A DNA stretch of 64,000 nt from Duganella sp. BJB480 (GTDB lineage Bacteria; Pseudomonadota; Gammaproteobacteria; Burkholderiales; Burkholderiaceae_D). Under the pieces are notes generated by a model. It was not told the DNA's origin. It saw only the letters and a program-made list of their open reading frames with translations, and did no database searches. Numbering within the stretch: position 1 is the stretch's first letter; each line of letters opens with the position of its first letter. Location: NCBI GenBank assembly GCA_003416985.1, contig QVIN01000003.1:558001-622000 (forward strand), read 5' to 3'. Position numbers and translations under genes: made by a program. Shown here piece by piece: positions 9,519-18,795 of this stretch.

Positions 9519-10517
9519 ATGCAGCAGGAAATTCGCTTTGCCACTTTCAATGTTTGCAATCTTTCCCAGCCTGGGGCGAAATTGTACGACAATCTGGAGC
9601 CGCTGACGCCGGACCAGTACCAAGCGAAAGTCCTGTGGACCGCGCAGCAGCTGGACCAATTGGACGCCGACGTGATCGGCCTGCAGGAGATCTTCTCGCT
9701 GGCGGCGCTGCGCGACGTGCTGGCCCACAGCGCCCGCTACCGCGAGGCCACGCTGGCCGGCTTCGAGGCCGCGCCCGATCCGCTGACCGGCGCCGCGCGC
9801 CTGGTGCCGCAGGTGGCGCTGGTGTCGCGCCTGCCGCTGGCGGCGCCGGCCGCCGAGTACCGCGCCTTCCCCGACGGCGTGGCGCTGCCGCCCGGCAGCC
9901 GCGACGCCGACCACTTCGCCCGCGCGCCGCTGCACGCCCAGGTGCTGCTGCCGGACCGCCGCATCGTCGACGTGATCGTGGTCCACCTCAAATCCAAGCG
10001 CCCCGACTACTCCAGCGGCGACAACTGCGCCGACCCGATGCAGTACGCCCAGGCCAACCTGCGCTCGCTGATACGGCGCGGCACCGAGGCGGTGGCGCTG
10101 CGCGCGCTGATCAGCCAGCTCGAGCGCGGCGCGCGCCGGCCGCGCGTGGTGCTGGGCGACTTCAACGACACCGCCGACGCCGTCACCACCGCCATCGTCA
10201 TGGGCGCGGGCGCGGGCTGCCTGCCGGGCGAGGAGCTGAGCGGGCGCATGTTCGACTGCAACCAGATCCAGCTCGAGCACGACGCGATACGCCGCTCCGG
10301 CTACACCAACATCCACGACGGCCACTGCATGACCATCGACCACGTGCTGGTATCGGAGGAATTCAACCCGGCCTCGCGCCACGCGGTGGGCGAGGTGCTG
10401 GACGTGCGCTACCTGAACGACCACCTGCTGCAGGACCGGCCGGAGGCGTCCGACCACGGCCAGGTGCTGGTGCGGCTGCGCCTGTACGGCGAGCGCGACG
10501 CCGCCGGGGCGTTGTAA
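9519..10517 (+). CDS. endonuclease/exonuclease/phosphatase-family protein
   Basis: This 332-residue protein has the EEP fold: ATFNVCNL at the N-terminus, DVIGLQEIF with the metal-binding Glu, HLKSKR, VVLGDFND with catalytic Asp and Asn, and a final SDHGQVLVRL. There is no signal peptide and no fused domain. The start at 9519 is preferred because GGGAG lies upstream; a frame start at 9495 adds eight residues without a ribosome site. The substrate could be DNA, a phosphodiester or an inositol phosphate. A palindromic repeat follows the stop. Confidence 0.88.
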   Translation: MQQEIRFATFNVCNLSQPGAKLYDNLEPLTPDQYQAKVLWTAQQLDQLDADVIGLQEIFSLAALRDVLAHSARYREATLAGFEAAPDPLTGAARLVPQVALVSRLPLAAPAAEYRAFPDGVALPPGSRDADHFARAPLHAQVLLPDRRIVDVIVVHLKSKRPDYSSGDNCADPMQYAQANLRSLIRRGTEAVALRALISQLERGARRPRVVLGDFNDTADAVTTAIVMGAGAGCLPGEELSGRMFDCNQIQLEHDAIRRSGYTNIHDGHCMTIDHVLVSEEFNPASRHAVGEVLDVRYLNDHLLQDRPEASDHGQVLVRLRLYGERDAAGAL

Positions 10518-10518
10518 C

Positions 10519-10544
10519 GTCATTCCCGCGCAGGCGGGAATGAC
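10519..10544. repeat. GTCATTCCCGC palindromic repeat
   Basis: The perfect palindrome GTCATTCCCGC, 4-base loop, GCGGGAATGAC fills the gap between two convergent genes. This is the short intergenic REP-like element seen widely in proteobacteria. Related copies occur at 30775-30854 in this window. It may serve as a bidirectional transcript end. Confidence 0.8.
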
Positions 10545-12284
10545 TCAGGCCGGGCCGTCGAGCAAGCCATCGAGGCCGTCCAGCAGGCCGTTGCGCGCCA
10601 CGTAATGACCCTGGTACTGGTCGCAGCCATGCTGCGTCAGGAAGCGCAGCTGCGCCTCGGTCTCCACCCCTTCCGCCAGCACCGTCAGGCCCAGGCTGCG
10701 CGCCATCGCGATCATGGCCACCACCGCCGTCGGCGGCGCCGCGCCGTCGCCGCCGATGTCGCGGATGAAGGTGCGGTCGATCTTGAGCTTGTCGAACGGG
10801 TACTCGCGCAGGTGGCCCACCCGCGTGTAGCCGCTGCCGAAATCGTCGATCGCCAGCCGCACGCCCAGCGCCCGCAGCGCCCGCAGCGTGGCCGGCGCGG
10901 ACGCCACGTGCTTCATGATGACCGCCTCGGTCAGCTCCAGCTCCAGCAGCTCCGGCGCCAGCCCGGAGGCGGCCAGCGCGGCCGCCACGCTGTCGGCCAG
11001 GTTACGCTGCAGGAACTGCGTCGGCGACAGGTTGACCGCCACCGTCAGCGGATGGCCGGCCTGCTGCCAGCGCCGCGCCTCGCGGCAGGCCTGCTCCAGC
11101 ACCCACTGGCCGATCGGCACCATCAGGCCGCAGTCCTCGGCCACGCCGATGAAGCGCTCCGGCCGCAGCAGGCCCAGCGCCGGATGGCGCCAGCGCAGCA
11201 GCGCCTCGGCCGCCATCGGCCGGGCGCTGGCGATGTCGACCTGGGCCTCGTACTCCAGCACGAACTGCTGCTCGCGCAGCGCGCGCCGCAGGTCGTTCTC
11301 GAACGCCACCCGCTCGACGATCTGCGCGTTCATCGCCGGACTGAAGAACTGGAAGCCGTTGCGCCCGCTTTCCTTGGCGTGGTACATGGCCAGGTCGGCG
11401 TTGCGGATCAGGGTGTCGATGTCGGCGCCGTCGTCCGGATAGATGCTGATGCCGATCGAGGTGCTCACGTGCAGCCGGTGCGGCTCCAGCACGAACTCCT
11501 GGCCGATGGCGTTGAGCACGGTCTCGGCCACGTGCGCCACCTGGTCGATGGCGCCGATCTCGGCCAGCATGATGACGAACTCGTCGCCGCCCTGGCGGCT
11601 GACGGTGTCGACGCTGCGCACGCAGCGCACCAGCCGCGCCGCCACCTCGCGCAGCAGCTGGTCGCCGACGTGGTGGCCGAGCGCGTCGTTGATGTTCTTG
11701 AAGCGGTCGAGGTCGAGGAACAGGATGGCCAGCCGGCCGCGCTTGCGGCGCGCCGCCGCCAGGGCCAGGCTCAGGCGGTCGAGCAGCAGCACGCGGTTCG
11801 GCAGGTCAGTCAGGAAGTCGTGCTCGGCCAGGTGGCGGGTGTGCTCGTCGGAGCGGCGGCGGTCGGCGATGTCGGCCAGCAGCGCCAGGTACAGCACCAG
11901 CTGGTCCTGCTTGCGGGCGGAGATGTCGCGGATCGCCACGCACAGCCGCCGCGGGCCGATGGCCGTCAGCAAGACCTCGGCCCAGAACTGGCGCCCGCCG
12001 CAGCCCACGCAACACCATTCGAACTGCCGGTTGCCGTCTCGCTCGGCGTCGGCCAGCAGGTCGGCCAGCGTCCGCGCCGACAGCACGCCCTCGGCCTGCT
12101 GCAATGGTGACAAATCGACCAGACCCAGTCCGAGCAGGCGGTCCGGCTGGCCGCCGTCGAACAGCGCCAGCGCGGCCGGGTTGCAGCCGGCGATGACGCC
12201 GTCCTGCAACAGCAGCAACGCGTCGCTGGTCTGCCGGTACATCGCGAGCAAGTCCGCGTCGACGCTGTTGTCTGCTGTAGCCAC
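10545..12284 (-). CDS. PAS-GGDEF-EAL signalling protein
   Basis: This 579-residue cytoplasmic protein has a PAS-like sensor domain (about residues 10-130), then GGDEF (about 155-310; RQGGDEF) and EAL (about 325-570; EALLRWRHP, VNLSPTQF, ELTEAVIM, AIDDFGSGYT). Both catalytic motifs look intact, so it could make and/or degrade cyclic di-GMP. The start is a GTG at 12284 with GGAGAGGG before it. There is no membrane segment. It is divergent from the RND pump genes. Confidence 0.93.
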   Translation of the reverse strand: MATADNSVDADLLAMYRQTSDALLLLQDGVIAGCNPAALALFDGGQPDRLLGLGLVDLSPLQQAEGVLSARTLADLLADAERDGNRQFEWCCVGCGGRQFWAEVLLTAIGPRRLCVAIRDISARKQDQLVLYLALLADIADRRRSDEHTRHLAEHDFLTDLPNRVLLLDRLSLALAAARRKRGRLAILFLDLDRFKNINDALGHHVGDQLLREVAARLVRCVRSVDTVSRQGGDEFVIMLAEIGAIDQVAHVAETVLNAIGQEFVLEPHRLHVSTSIGISIYPDDGADIDTLIRNADLAMYHAKESGRNGFQFFSPAMNAQIVERVAFENDLRRALREQQFVLEYEAQVDIASARPMAAEALLRWRHPALGLLRPERFIGVAEDCGLMVPIGQWVLEQACREARRWQQAGHPLTVAVNLSPTQFLQRNLADSVAAALAASGLAPELLELELTEAVIMKHVASAPATLRALRALGVRLAIDDFGSGYTRVGHLREYPFDKLKIDRTFIRDIGGDGAAPPTAVVAMIAMARSLGLTVLAEGVETEAQLRFLTQHGCDQYQGHYVARNGLLDGLDGLLDGPA

Positions 12285-12497
12285 GTGGCCCTCTCCGGCA
12301 TTTCGCCCTCTCAGGCCAGTCTTTCATTCTTGCCGCTGCGGGGAATCGCCCATTGAGTTTGCTCAAACGCGCTCGATCCCGCGTTTTTGCAGTTCATCCG
12401 CGCTTTTGCGCCACCTGTCGCATCGGACTGGCGGCCGGCCTTGAAAATTCCTACAGTGCCACTATCCGCCGTGGCGACCTTTTGACAGAAGAACGAT

Positions 12498-13727
12498 ATG
12501 AAACTTGAAACCTTGCCCGTCTCCCCACAATCCCCCGTGCGCGGCAAACGCTGGCGCACACCGCTGGCGGTGCTGATCGTCATCGGCCTGGCCGGCGGCG
12601 GCTGGACCGTCATGCACGGCAAGAAGGACGCGCCGCCGCCCAGCGCGCAGGCGGCCAAGGACGATAAAAAGAAACAGGAAGTCTTCGAGCTGTCCAGCGG
12701 CGATATCGCGGCGGTCGAAGCACGATCATTGGCGGTCAGCTTGCCCTTGTCCGGCTCGCTGGCGCCCCTGAGTTCGGCCACCATCAAGTCCAAGGTCTCG
12801 GGCGTGGTGGAGGCCACCACGGTGCAGGAAGGCATGGCGGTATCGGCCGGCCAGGTGCTGGCGCGCATCGACCAGGCCGACCTGCGCGCGCGCCTGCAAC
12901 AGCAGCAGGCCATGCTGGATGAAGCGCAGGCCAAGCTGTCGCTGGCCACCAAGAACGAGGCCAACAGCCTGGCCCTGCTCAAGCAGAAATTCATCGCGCA
13001 GACCGCCTACGATGCGACGCAGAACAGCGTCGACCTGGCGCGCGCCAACGTCAAGTCGGCCGCCGCGATGGTGGAGATCGCCCGCATCGCGCTCAACGAC
13101 GGCGTCATCAAGGCGCCGATCAGCGGCGTGGTCAGCAAGCGCCACGTGCAGGCCGGCGAGAAGCTGGCGCCGGACATGCCCGTCTACAGCATCGTCAACC
13201 TGTCCGAGCTGACGCTGGAGGCGCAGGTGCCGGCCTCCGAGATCCCGCGCGTGAAGGTCGGCCAGGACGTGCAGTTCAGGGTCGACGGCTTCCAGGGCCG
13301 CGCCTTCCACGGCAAGGTGGCGCGCATCAACCCGGCCACCGAGGCCGGCTCGCGCGCGATGCTGGTCTACATCGCGGTCAGGAACGACGACAGCGCGCTG
13401 CGCGCCGGCATGTTCGCCAAGGGCAGCATCGTCACCGACCGTTCGGCCGTCATGCCCATCGTGCCGGTGACGGCGCTGCGCACCGAGAAGGGTCAGCAGG
13501 TGGTGTACAAGATCGAGCAGGGCAAGGTGATCGCGCAGCCGGTCAAGCTGGGCCTGCGCAACGAGGACGAAGGCTACGCCGAAGTGGTGGACGGCCTGGC
13601 GCAAGGCGCCAACGTCATCGTCTCCAAGCTCGACAGCGTCAAGGCGGGCAGCCAGGTCAAGCTGCCGGCCGGCGCCGCCACGCCGGCCCAGCCGGCCAAG
13701 TCCGCCATGCTGGCGCAGAAGGGCTGA
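12498..13727 (+). CDS. RND efflux periplasmic adaptor subunit
   Basis: This 409-residue membrane-fusion protein is anchored by one N-terminal helix (about residues 23-37). It has a lipoyl-like half (VSGVVEATTVQEGMAVSAGQVLARID), a helical hairpin, a second lipoyl half (APISGVVSKRHVQAGEKL) and beta-barrel domains. It links the inner-membrane pump to an outer-membrane channel. The pump gene begins two bases after its stop, so they form an operon. No TolC-type channel gene is nearby, so a channel must be borrowed. Confidence 0.93.
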   Translation: MKLETLPVSPQSPVRGKRWRTPLAVLIVIGLAGGGWTVMHGKKDAPPPSAQAAKDDKKKQEVFELSSGDIAAVEARSLAVSLPLSGSLAPLSSATIKSKVSGVVEATTVQEGMAVSAGQVLARIDQADLRARLQQQQAMLDEAQAKLSLATKNEANSLALLKQKFIAQTAYDATQNSVDLARANVKSAAAMVEIARIALNDGVIKAPISGVVSKRHVQAGEKLAPDMPVYSIVNLSELTLEAQVPASEIPRVKVGQDVQFRVDGFQGRAFHGKVARINPATEAGSRAMLVYIAVRNDDSALRAGMFAKGSIVTDRSAVMPIVPVTALRTEKGQQVVYKIEQGKVIAQPVKLGLRNEDEGYAEVVDGLAQGANVIVSKLDSVKAGSQVKLPAGAATPAQPAKSAMLAQKG

Positions 13728-13729
13728 TC

Positions 13730-16700
13730 ATGTGGATCACTAAAACCAGTATCCAGAACCCGGTCTTCGCCACCATGGTGATGGTGGCGCTGGTCGTGCT
13801 GGGCCTGTTCTCCTACCGGGAGCTGGGCCTGGAGGCCATGCCCAACGTCGACATCCCCGGCGCGATGATCGAGGTGAATTATCCGGGCGCCTCGCCGGAG
13901 GCGGTGGAGAACGACATCACCCGCCCGATCGAGGACGTGGTCAACACCGTCAGCGGCATCAAGACGCTGCGCGCCAACTCGTGGGAGGGCCGCGCCGGCG
14001 TCTACATCGATTTCGAACTGTCCACCAACATGGACAAGGCCATGCAGGACCTGCGCGACAAGGTGGCCCAGGTGCGCCCGCGCTTCCCGAAGGAGGCCAA
14101 GGATCCGTTCATCGTCCGCTTCGAGGGCGAGAACAGCCGCCCCATCGCGCAGATCGGCCTGACCGCCACCGACCACACGCTGCGCGACCTGTCGACCATG
14201 GCGGACCAGCTGATCGGCAAGCGCTTCCAGGGCGTGGCCGGCGTCGGCCAGGTGCGCCTGAACGGCACGGCCTCGCGCCAGATCCTGATCAGCCTGCGCC
14301 CCAGCGACCTGAACGCGCAGGCGATCGGCGTGGACGAGGTGATCAACGCCATCCAGGCCACCAACACCAACCTGCCGGCCGGCTCGATCAGCTACGCCGG
14401 CAACGAGCAGCTGGTGCGGGTCGAGGGCAAGATGAAAGACGCGCGCGACTTCAACAAGATCATCGTGGCGCGCCGCGCCAACGGCCCGGTGTTCCTGGAG
14501 CAGGTCGCCACCGTGATCGACGGCGCGCAGGAAGAGCTGTCGGTGTCGCGCCTGAACGGCCAGCGCGCCATCACGCTCGACATCACCAAGGTGCAGGACG
14601 CCAACGTGGTCGAGGTGGGCAAGCGCATCCAGAAGGTCGCGGCCGAGCTGCAGAAGACGCTGCCGGCCGACATCAAGCTGACCGTGCTGAACGATGAATC
14701 GCTGAAGGTGCAAAGCCAGCTCGACAACGTGAAGGAAACCATCATCGAAGGCGCGGTGCTGACCATGATCATCGTGTTCTTCTTCCTGCACTCGTGGCGC
14801 TCGACCATCATCACCGGCCTGACCTTGCCGATCTCGGTGATGGCCAGCTTCATCGCCATGAAGTTCTTCGGCTTCACGCTGAACTTCCTGACGCTGATGG
14901 CGCTGTCCTTGTGCATCGGCCTGCTGATCGACGACGCCATCGTGGTGCGCGAGAACATCGTGCGCCACCTCGGTATGGGCAAGAACCACCGCCGCGCGGC
15001 CGAGGACGGCACCAACGAGATCGGCCTGGCCGTGATGGCCACCACCTTCGCCATCGTCGCCGTGTTCATCCCGGTGGCCTTCATGCAGGGCATCATCGGC
15101 CGCTTCTTCCTTCAATTCGGGATCACCGTCGCGGTGGCCGTGCTGGTGTCGCTGTTCGTCAGCTTCACGCTCGATCCGATGCTGTCGTCGGTGTGGCCGG
15201 ACCCGGTCAAGGACCGCTTCAAGTACGTGCCGTGGCTGGGCAACTTCATGCACTGGCTGGAGGGCGGCGTCGAGAGGCTGCACGTGGTGTACGGCAAGGT
15301 GCTGGGCCTGGCGCTGCGCTGGCGCAAGCTGACGCTGGCCTCGGCCGCCGCGCTGTTCGTCGCCAGCCTGATGCTGGTGCCGATGATCGGCGGCGAGATG
15401 TTCCCCGACCAGGACAACGGCTGGATCAATCTGCACCTGAAGACCCCGGTCGGCTCCAGCCTGGAGTACACCGACAACAAGGTGCGCCAGGTCGAGGAAG
15501 CATTGAAGGCCTTCCCCGAGATCGCCAGCGTGATCTCGGTGGTCGGCACGCAGGAAGGCCGCAACAACGCCCAGATCGACATGAAGCTGCAGGACCGCAA
15601 GACCTACAAGCGCCGCTCGCAGAAGGAGCTGGAGGGCGTGGTGCGCGCGCGTTTGAGCAAGATCGCCGGCATCACCATGTCGGTGGGCTGGAAGCCGATC
15701 TTCATCGCCATCCTCGGCACCGACGAAGGCAAGCTCGACACGGTGGCCCACCACCTGATGGACAAGATGCGCAAGATTAAGGGCGTGGCCGACCTGGAGT
15801 ACAGCCAGGAGGGCGCCAACCCGTCCACCACGGTCAAGATCAACAACGAGCTGGCCAGCGACCTGGGTCTGTCGGTGCAGCAGATCGGCAGCGCGCTGCG
15901 GCCGTTCGTGGCGGGCGACACCACCAGCCACTTCCTGGCCGACGATGGCCAGAACTACGACGTCAACGTGCAGCTGCCCAAGTCGGGCCGCCAGAAGATC
16001 GCCGACCTGGCCGACCTGTCGCTGGCGTCGAGCAAGCTCGGCCCCGACGGCCGGCCGGTGATGGTGCCGCTGCGCCAGGTGGTGGACTTCGTGCCCTCGT
16101 TCAGCCCGCAGGTGCTCAAGCGCCAGGCGCTGCAGCGCCGGGTGGCGGTGTACGCGTCGGTCGAAGGCCGTCCCGGCGGCGACGTCGACAGCGACGTCAA
16201 GAAGGCCATGAAGGAAATCGAACTGCCGGCCGGCGTGCGCTTCGACGTCGGCGGCAACGCCCAGGACATGGAAGAGAGCATGTCCTCGGCCATCATCGCG
16301 CTGGGCATCGCGGTGATCTTCATCTACCTGGTGCTGGCCTCGCAGTTCGGCAGCTTCCTGCAGCCGGTGGCGATCATGATGTCGCTGCCGCTGTCGCTGA
16401 TCGGCGTGCTGGTAGCGCTCTTGATCACCGGCAGCACCCTGAACATCTTCTCGGTGATCGGCTTCATCATGCTGATGGGCCTGGTGACCAAGAACGCGAT
16501 CCTGCTGGTGGACTTCACCAACCACGCGCAGCAGGGCGGCATGGGCCAGCGCGAAGCGATCATGTCGGCCGGCCAGGTGCGGCTGCGGCCGATCGTGATG
16601 ACCACGCTGGCGATGGTGTTCGGCATGCTGCCGATGGCGATCGGCATGGGCGACGGCGGCGAGACGCAGGCGCCGATGGGGCGCGCGGTGATCGGCGGCG

Positions 16701-16876
16701 TGATCACCTCCACCCTGCTGACCTTGGTGGTGGTGCCGGTGGCCTACACCTACCTGGACAGCCTGGGCAAGCGCTGCGTGCGCTTCTTCAAGGGCCGCGC
16801 CCACGACGAGGAAGCCGCGCTGCACGACGCCATCGAGCCGATGCACGACGTCAAGGCGCGCAACGAAGTGGCTTGA
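13730..16876 (+). CDS. RND multidrug efflux permease (AcrB/HAE1 type)
   Basis: This 1048-residue inner-membrane proton-driven pump opens with MWITKTSIQNPVFATMVMVALVVLG. It has PGASPEAVENDITRPIED in the porter domain, the paired-Asp helix 4 (GLLIDDAIVVRENI) needed for proton transfer, and a full second half ending in GLVTKNAILLVDF. Length is normal for the family. It probably exports hydrophobic compounds; the substrate is not predictable. A strong intrinsic terminator follows at 16894-16922. Confidence 0.95.
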   Translation: MWITKTSIQNPVFATMVMVALVVLGLFSYRELGLEAMPNVDIPGAMIEVNYPGASPEAVENDITRPIEDVVNTVSGIKTLRANSWEGRAGVYIDFELSTNMDKAMQDLRDKVAQVRPRFPKEAKDPFIVRFEGENSRPIAQIGLTATDHTLRDLSTMADQLIGKRFQGVAGVGQVRLNGTASRQILISLRPSDLNAQAIGVDEVINAIQATNTNLPAGSISYAGNEQLVRVEGKMKDARDFNKIIVARRANGPVFLEQVATVIDGAQEELSVSRLNGQRAITLDITKVQDANVVEVGKRIQKVAAELQKTLPADIKLTVLNDESLKVQSQLDNVKETIIEGAVLTMIIVFFFLHSWRSTIITGLTLPISVMASFIAMKFFGFTLNFLTLMALSLCIGLLIDDAIVVRENIVRHLGMGKNHRRAAEDGTNEIGLAVMATTFAIVAVFIPVAFMQGIIGRFFLQFGITVAVAVLVSLFVSFTLDPMLSSVWPDPVKDRFKYVPWLGNFMHWLEGGVERLHVVYGKVLGLALRWRKLTLASAAALFVASLMLVPMIGGEMFPDQDNGWINLHLKTPVGSSLEYTDNKVRQVEEALKAFPEIASVISVVGTQEGRNNAQIDMKLQDRKTYKRRSQKELEGVVRARLSKIAGITMSVGWKPIFIAILGTDEGKLDTVAHHLMDKMRKIKGVADLEYSQEGANPSTTVKINNELASDLGLSVQQIGSALRPFVAGDTTSHFLADDGQNYDVNVQLPKSGRQKIADLADLSLASSKLGPDGRPVMVPLRQVVDFVPSFSPQVLKRQALQRRVAVYASVEGRPGGDVDSDVKKAMKEIELPAGVRFDVGGNAQDMEESMSSAIIALGIAVIFIYLVLASQFGSFLQPVAIMMSLPLSLIGVLVALLITGSTLNIFSVIGFIMLMGLVTKNAILLVDFTNHAQQGGMGQREAIMSAGQVRLRPIVMTTLAMVFGMLPMAIGMGDGGETQAPMGRAVIGGVITSTLLTLVVVPVAYTYLDSLGKRCVRFFKGRAHDEEAALHDAIEPMHDVKARNEVA

Positions 16877-16893
16877 CCAGGCTTCACCAACGC

Positions 16894-16922
16894 AAAACCG
16901 GGCTGCATGCCCGGTTTTTTTT
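16894..16922 (+). terminator. intrinsic terminator of the RND operon
   Basis: The stem AAAACCGGGC / GCCCGGTTTT with loop TGCAT is followed by an eight-T run. It lies 17 bases after the pump stop. On the minus strand it also follows the small charged-protein gene, with a four-T tail, so it may work both ways. Confidence 0.9.
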
Positions 16923-16927
16923 CGTGC

Positions 16928-17107
16928 TTACTCGGCGGCGGCTTCGCCGTCGGCGGCCTCGTCGGCGTCAGCCTCGTCCAGCTCGCCTTCCTGGGCCAGG
17001 CCAGGGTTCTGCTTGAGCTCGGCCTTGCGCCGGGCTTTTTCATCCGCTTTTTTCTTCTTTTCCAGCTCACGCTGCCGCTTTTCATACGCGAAATTTGTCT
17101 TTGCCAT
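16928..17107 (-). CDS. small charged coiled-coil protein, conserved hypothetical
   Basis: This 59-residue protein starts MAKTNFAYEKRQRELEKKKKA, continues with a Lys/Arg-rich helix, and ends in an acidic Ala/Glu/Asp tail. The basic helix followed by an acidic tail suggests a helical nucleic-acid or ribosome-associated peptide, but no function is known to me. A GAGGTGG ribosome site stands before the ATG at 17107. I recall similar short proteins in other betaproteobacteria. Confidence 0.75.
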   Translation of the reverse strand: MAKTNFAYEKRQRELEKKKKADEKARRKAELKQNPGLAQEGELDEADADEAADGEAAAE

Positions 17108-17178
17108 GTGCCACCTCTTCTTTATACGGTTCGATTACCTGCCCACATTATGACGCAGTTACGGCCAACGCAAGTTTT

Positions 17179-18084
17179 TCAGCCTCGCGGATGATGTTGC
17201 GCATGCAGCTGCTTCAGGCGTTCGCGGGCGACATGGGTGTAGATTTGTGTCGTCGAAATGTCCGAATGGCCCAGCAGCAGCTGCACCACGCGCAGGTCGG
17301 CGCCATGGTTCAGCAGGTGGGTGGCGAAGGCGTGGCGCAGCGTGTGCGGCGACAACGGCGCGGTGATGCCGGCCTTCAAGGCATGTTTTTTAATCAAGAC
17401 CCAGAACATCTGCCGCGTCATCGGCCCGCCGCGCGCGGTGACGAACAGCGCGTCGTCGACCTGGCCGTTGAGGATGATGCCGCGCGCCTCCTTGACATAG
17501 CGCTCGATCCACACCCGCGCCTGCTGGCCGAACGGCACCAGCCGCGTCTTGGCGCCCTTGCCTGTGATGCGCAGCACGCCGTCGTTCAAACTCAGCTCCA
17601 GCAGCTTGAGCGTGACCAGCTCGGACACGCGCAGCCCGCTGGCGTACATCAGCTCCAGCATGGTGCGCTCACGCAGGCCCAGCGGCGTGGCAACGTCGGG
17701 CGCGGCCAGCAGGGCCTCCACTTGAATTTCGCTCAAGGTGTGGACGAAGCGGACCGGCTGCCTGGCCGACACCAGCTTGAGCGTCGGGTCGTCGGCGATG
17801 CGGCGCTGGCGCAGCAGCATCTGGTAGAAGCGCCGCAGCACCGACAAGCGCCTGTTCGACGAGGTGGCCTTGCCGCTGTCCTGGTGGCGGGCGGCGATAT
17901 AGGCCTCGATGTCGTGCGCGGCCACCGCCGCCAGCCCCGCCACCTGCGGCCGCTTCTTCTCCAGCCAGGTGGCGAACAGGCGCATGTCGCGCCGGTAGGC
18001 TTCCAGCGTGTTCTTCGACAGGCCGTCCTCCAGCCACAGGCTGTCGCAGAACTCGTCGATCAGAGCAGGGTTGTCTGTTGCCAT
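17179..18084 (-). CDS. xerD: site-specific tyrosine recombinase XerD
   Basis: XerD works with XerC at dif to resolve chromosome dimers. The 301-residue protein has an N-terminal SAM-like core-binding domain and a catalytic domain. The Arg (ASGLRVSEL), Lys (TGKGAKTRLVP), HTLRHAFATHLL, LGHSDISTTQIYTHV and nucleophilic Tyr residues are all present. The C-terminal HHPRG is typical of XerD. The start at 18084 overlaps the end of ogt by 25 bases, so both genes share a transcript. Confidence 0.94.
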   Translation of the reverse strand: MATDNPALIDEFCDSLWLEDGLSKNTLEAYRRDMRLFATWLEKKRPQVAGLAAVAAHDIEAYIAARHQDSGKATSSNRRLSVLRRFYQMLLRQRRIADDPTLKLVSARQPVRFVHTLSEIQVEALLAAPDVATPLGLRERTMLELMYASGLRVSELVTLKLLELSLNDGVLRITGKGAKTRLVPFGQQARVWIERYVKEARGIILNGQVDDALFVTARGGPMTRQMFWVLIKKHALKAGITAPLSPHTLRHAFATHLLNHGADLRVVQLLLGHSDISTTQIYTHVARERLKQLHAQHHPRG

Positions 18085-18581
18085 GCGTATTCGCTCGATC
18101 CTTCGTGCGCCAGCAGCCAGCGCTTGATGCCCAGCAGGTAGCCGTTGGGGTCGTCGCTGTTGGCGAAGCCACCCAGGCCGGACGAGGACGTCACGCGGTG
18201 GCACGGAATCACCACCGGGAACCAGTTGGCGCCGCAGGCCTGGCCCACCGCGCGCGGCGCCGAGCCGATGTGCCTGGCCAGCTCGCCGTAGGTCCGCACG
18301 CTGCCGCGCGGGATGGAGCGGATGGCGTCCCAGACCTTGTGCTGGAACTCGGTGCCGGCGCGCTTGAGCGGCAGGTCGAAGGGGAAATCGGCGTCCTCGC
18401 AGTAGCGGGCCAGCTGCGTTGCGGCCAGCTCCGCCGCCGCGTCCTGTGGCGCTTTTGCATCAAAGTGGGGCGGCAGGTAGCAAAGCTCGGTGATCAGACC
18501 ACTGGCCGTGCGCACGCCCAATTTTCCAAGCGGCAAGTCCAAAACGGCGGAAAACAATTCATGCTGCTGTTGTATTTTCAT
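18060..18581 (-). CDS. ogt: methylated-DNA-protein cysteine methyltransferase
   Basis: This 173-residue suicide enzyme removes alkyl groups from O6-guanine in DNA. The acceptor Cys lies in VVIPCHRV, with RTYGELA and GSAPRAVGQACGANW before it, and LLGIKRWLLAHE ends the fold. It lacks the Ada N-terminal domain, so it is of the Ogt type. The start is taken as ATG 18581; a GTG one codon upstream is possible. It is the first gene of the ogt-xerD unit, and an NtrC-like palindrome lies 43 bases upstream. Confidence 0.94.
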   Translation of the reverse strand: MKIQQQHELFSAVLDLPLGKLGVRTASGLITELCYLPPHFDAKAPQDAAAELAATQLARYCEDADFPFDLPLKRAGTEFQHKVWDAIRSIPRGSVRTYGELARHIGSAPRAVGQACGANWFPVVIPCHRVTSSSGLGGFANSDDPNGYLLGIKRWLLAHEGSSEYAWQQTTLL

Positions 18582-18623
18582 CACACTCTATGCACCAAAA
18601 AAAGCCGGCTGAAGTTGTCGAAA

Positions 18624-18640
18624 TGCACCATTTTGTTGCA
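18624..18640. promoter_or_regulatory. NtrC-binding-site-like palindrome upstream of ogt
   Basis: The sequence TGCACCATTTTGTTGCA matches 16 of 17 positions of the usual NtrC box TGCACC-N4-TGGTGCA. A second half-like TGCACCA lies at 18590-18596. No sigma-54 promoter (GG-N10-GC) was found on either strand close by, so activity as an enhancer is unproven. Confidence 0.35.
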
Positions 18641-18702
18641 TTCAAACTACATTAAAAAAACCACACAATTGCATTGTAATTCCGCGCCGAAGACGACAGG
18701 CG

Positions 18703-18730
18703 AAAAAAAACGCACCTTGCGGTGCGTTTT
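18703..18730 (-). terminator. intrinsic terminator pointing away from any annotated gene
   Basis: The stem AAAACGCACC / GGTGCGTTTT with a 4-base loop is followed by eight T on the minus strand (four extra A on the plus side). No protein gene on the minus strand ends here. It therefore most likely ends a non-coding transcript from the 18.7-19.1 kb gap, or acts backwards. Confidence 0.75.
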
Positions 18731-18795
18731 CAAATCCTGCTTCACGTTCCCGGTCGTTTGCCTGTCCCCGTAGCGCGCTTGTGGCGGCCTGCAGC
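18703..18795 (-). ncRNA. candidate small RNA upstream of the terminator
   Basis: This is a possible transcript of about 90 bases on the minus strand, starting a few bases after a TATAGT -10-like box near 18797-18802 and ending in the U8 terminator at 18703. The gap has no credible open frame. No good -35 box was seen and no known RNA family was recognised, so this rests on the orphan terminator. Confidence 0.3.

Noticed and set aside
9554..10543. 329-codon frame overlapping the EEP gene
   Set aside because: It is an Arg/Ala/Gly-rich shifted reading of the nuclease-like gene, with no family marks.
13574..16846. 1090-codon minus-strand open frame
   Set aside because: It is the antisense of the RND pump, with His/Asp/Arg/Gln-rich low-complexity content and no start or ribosome site of its own.
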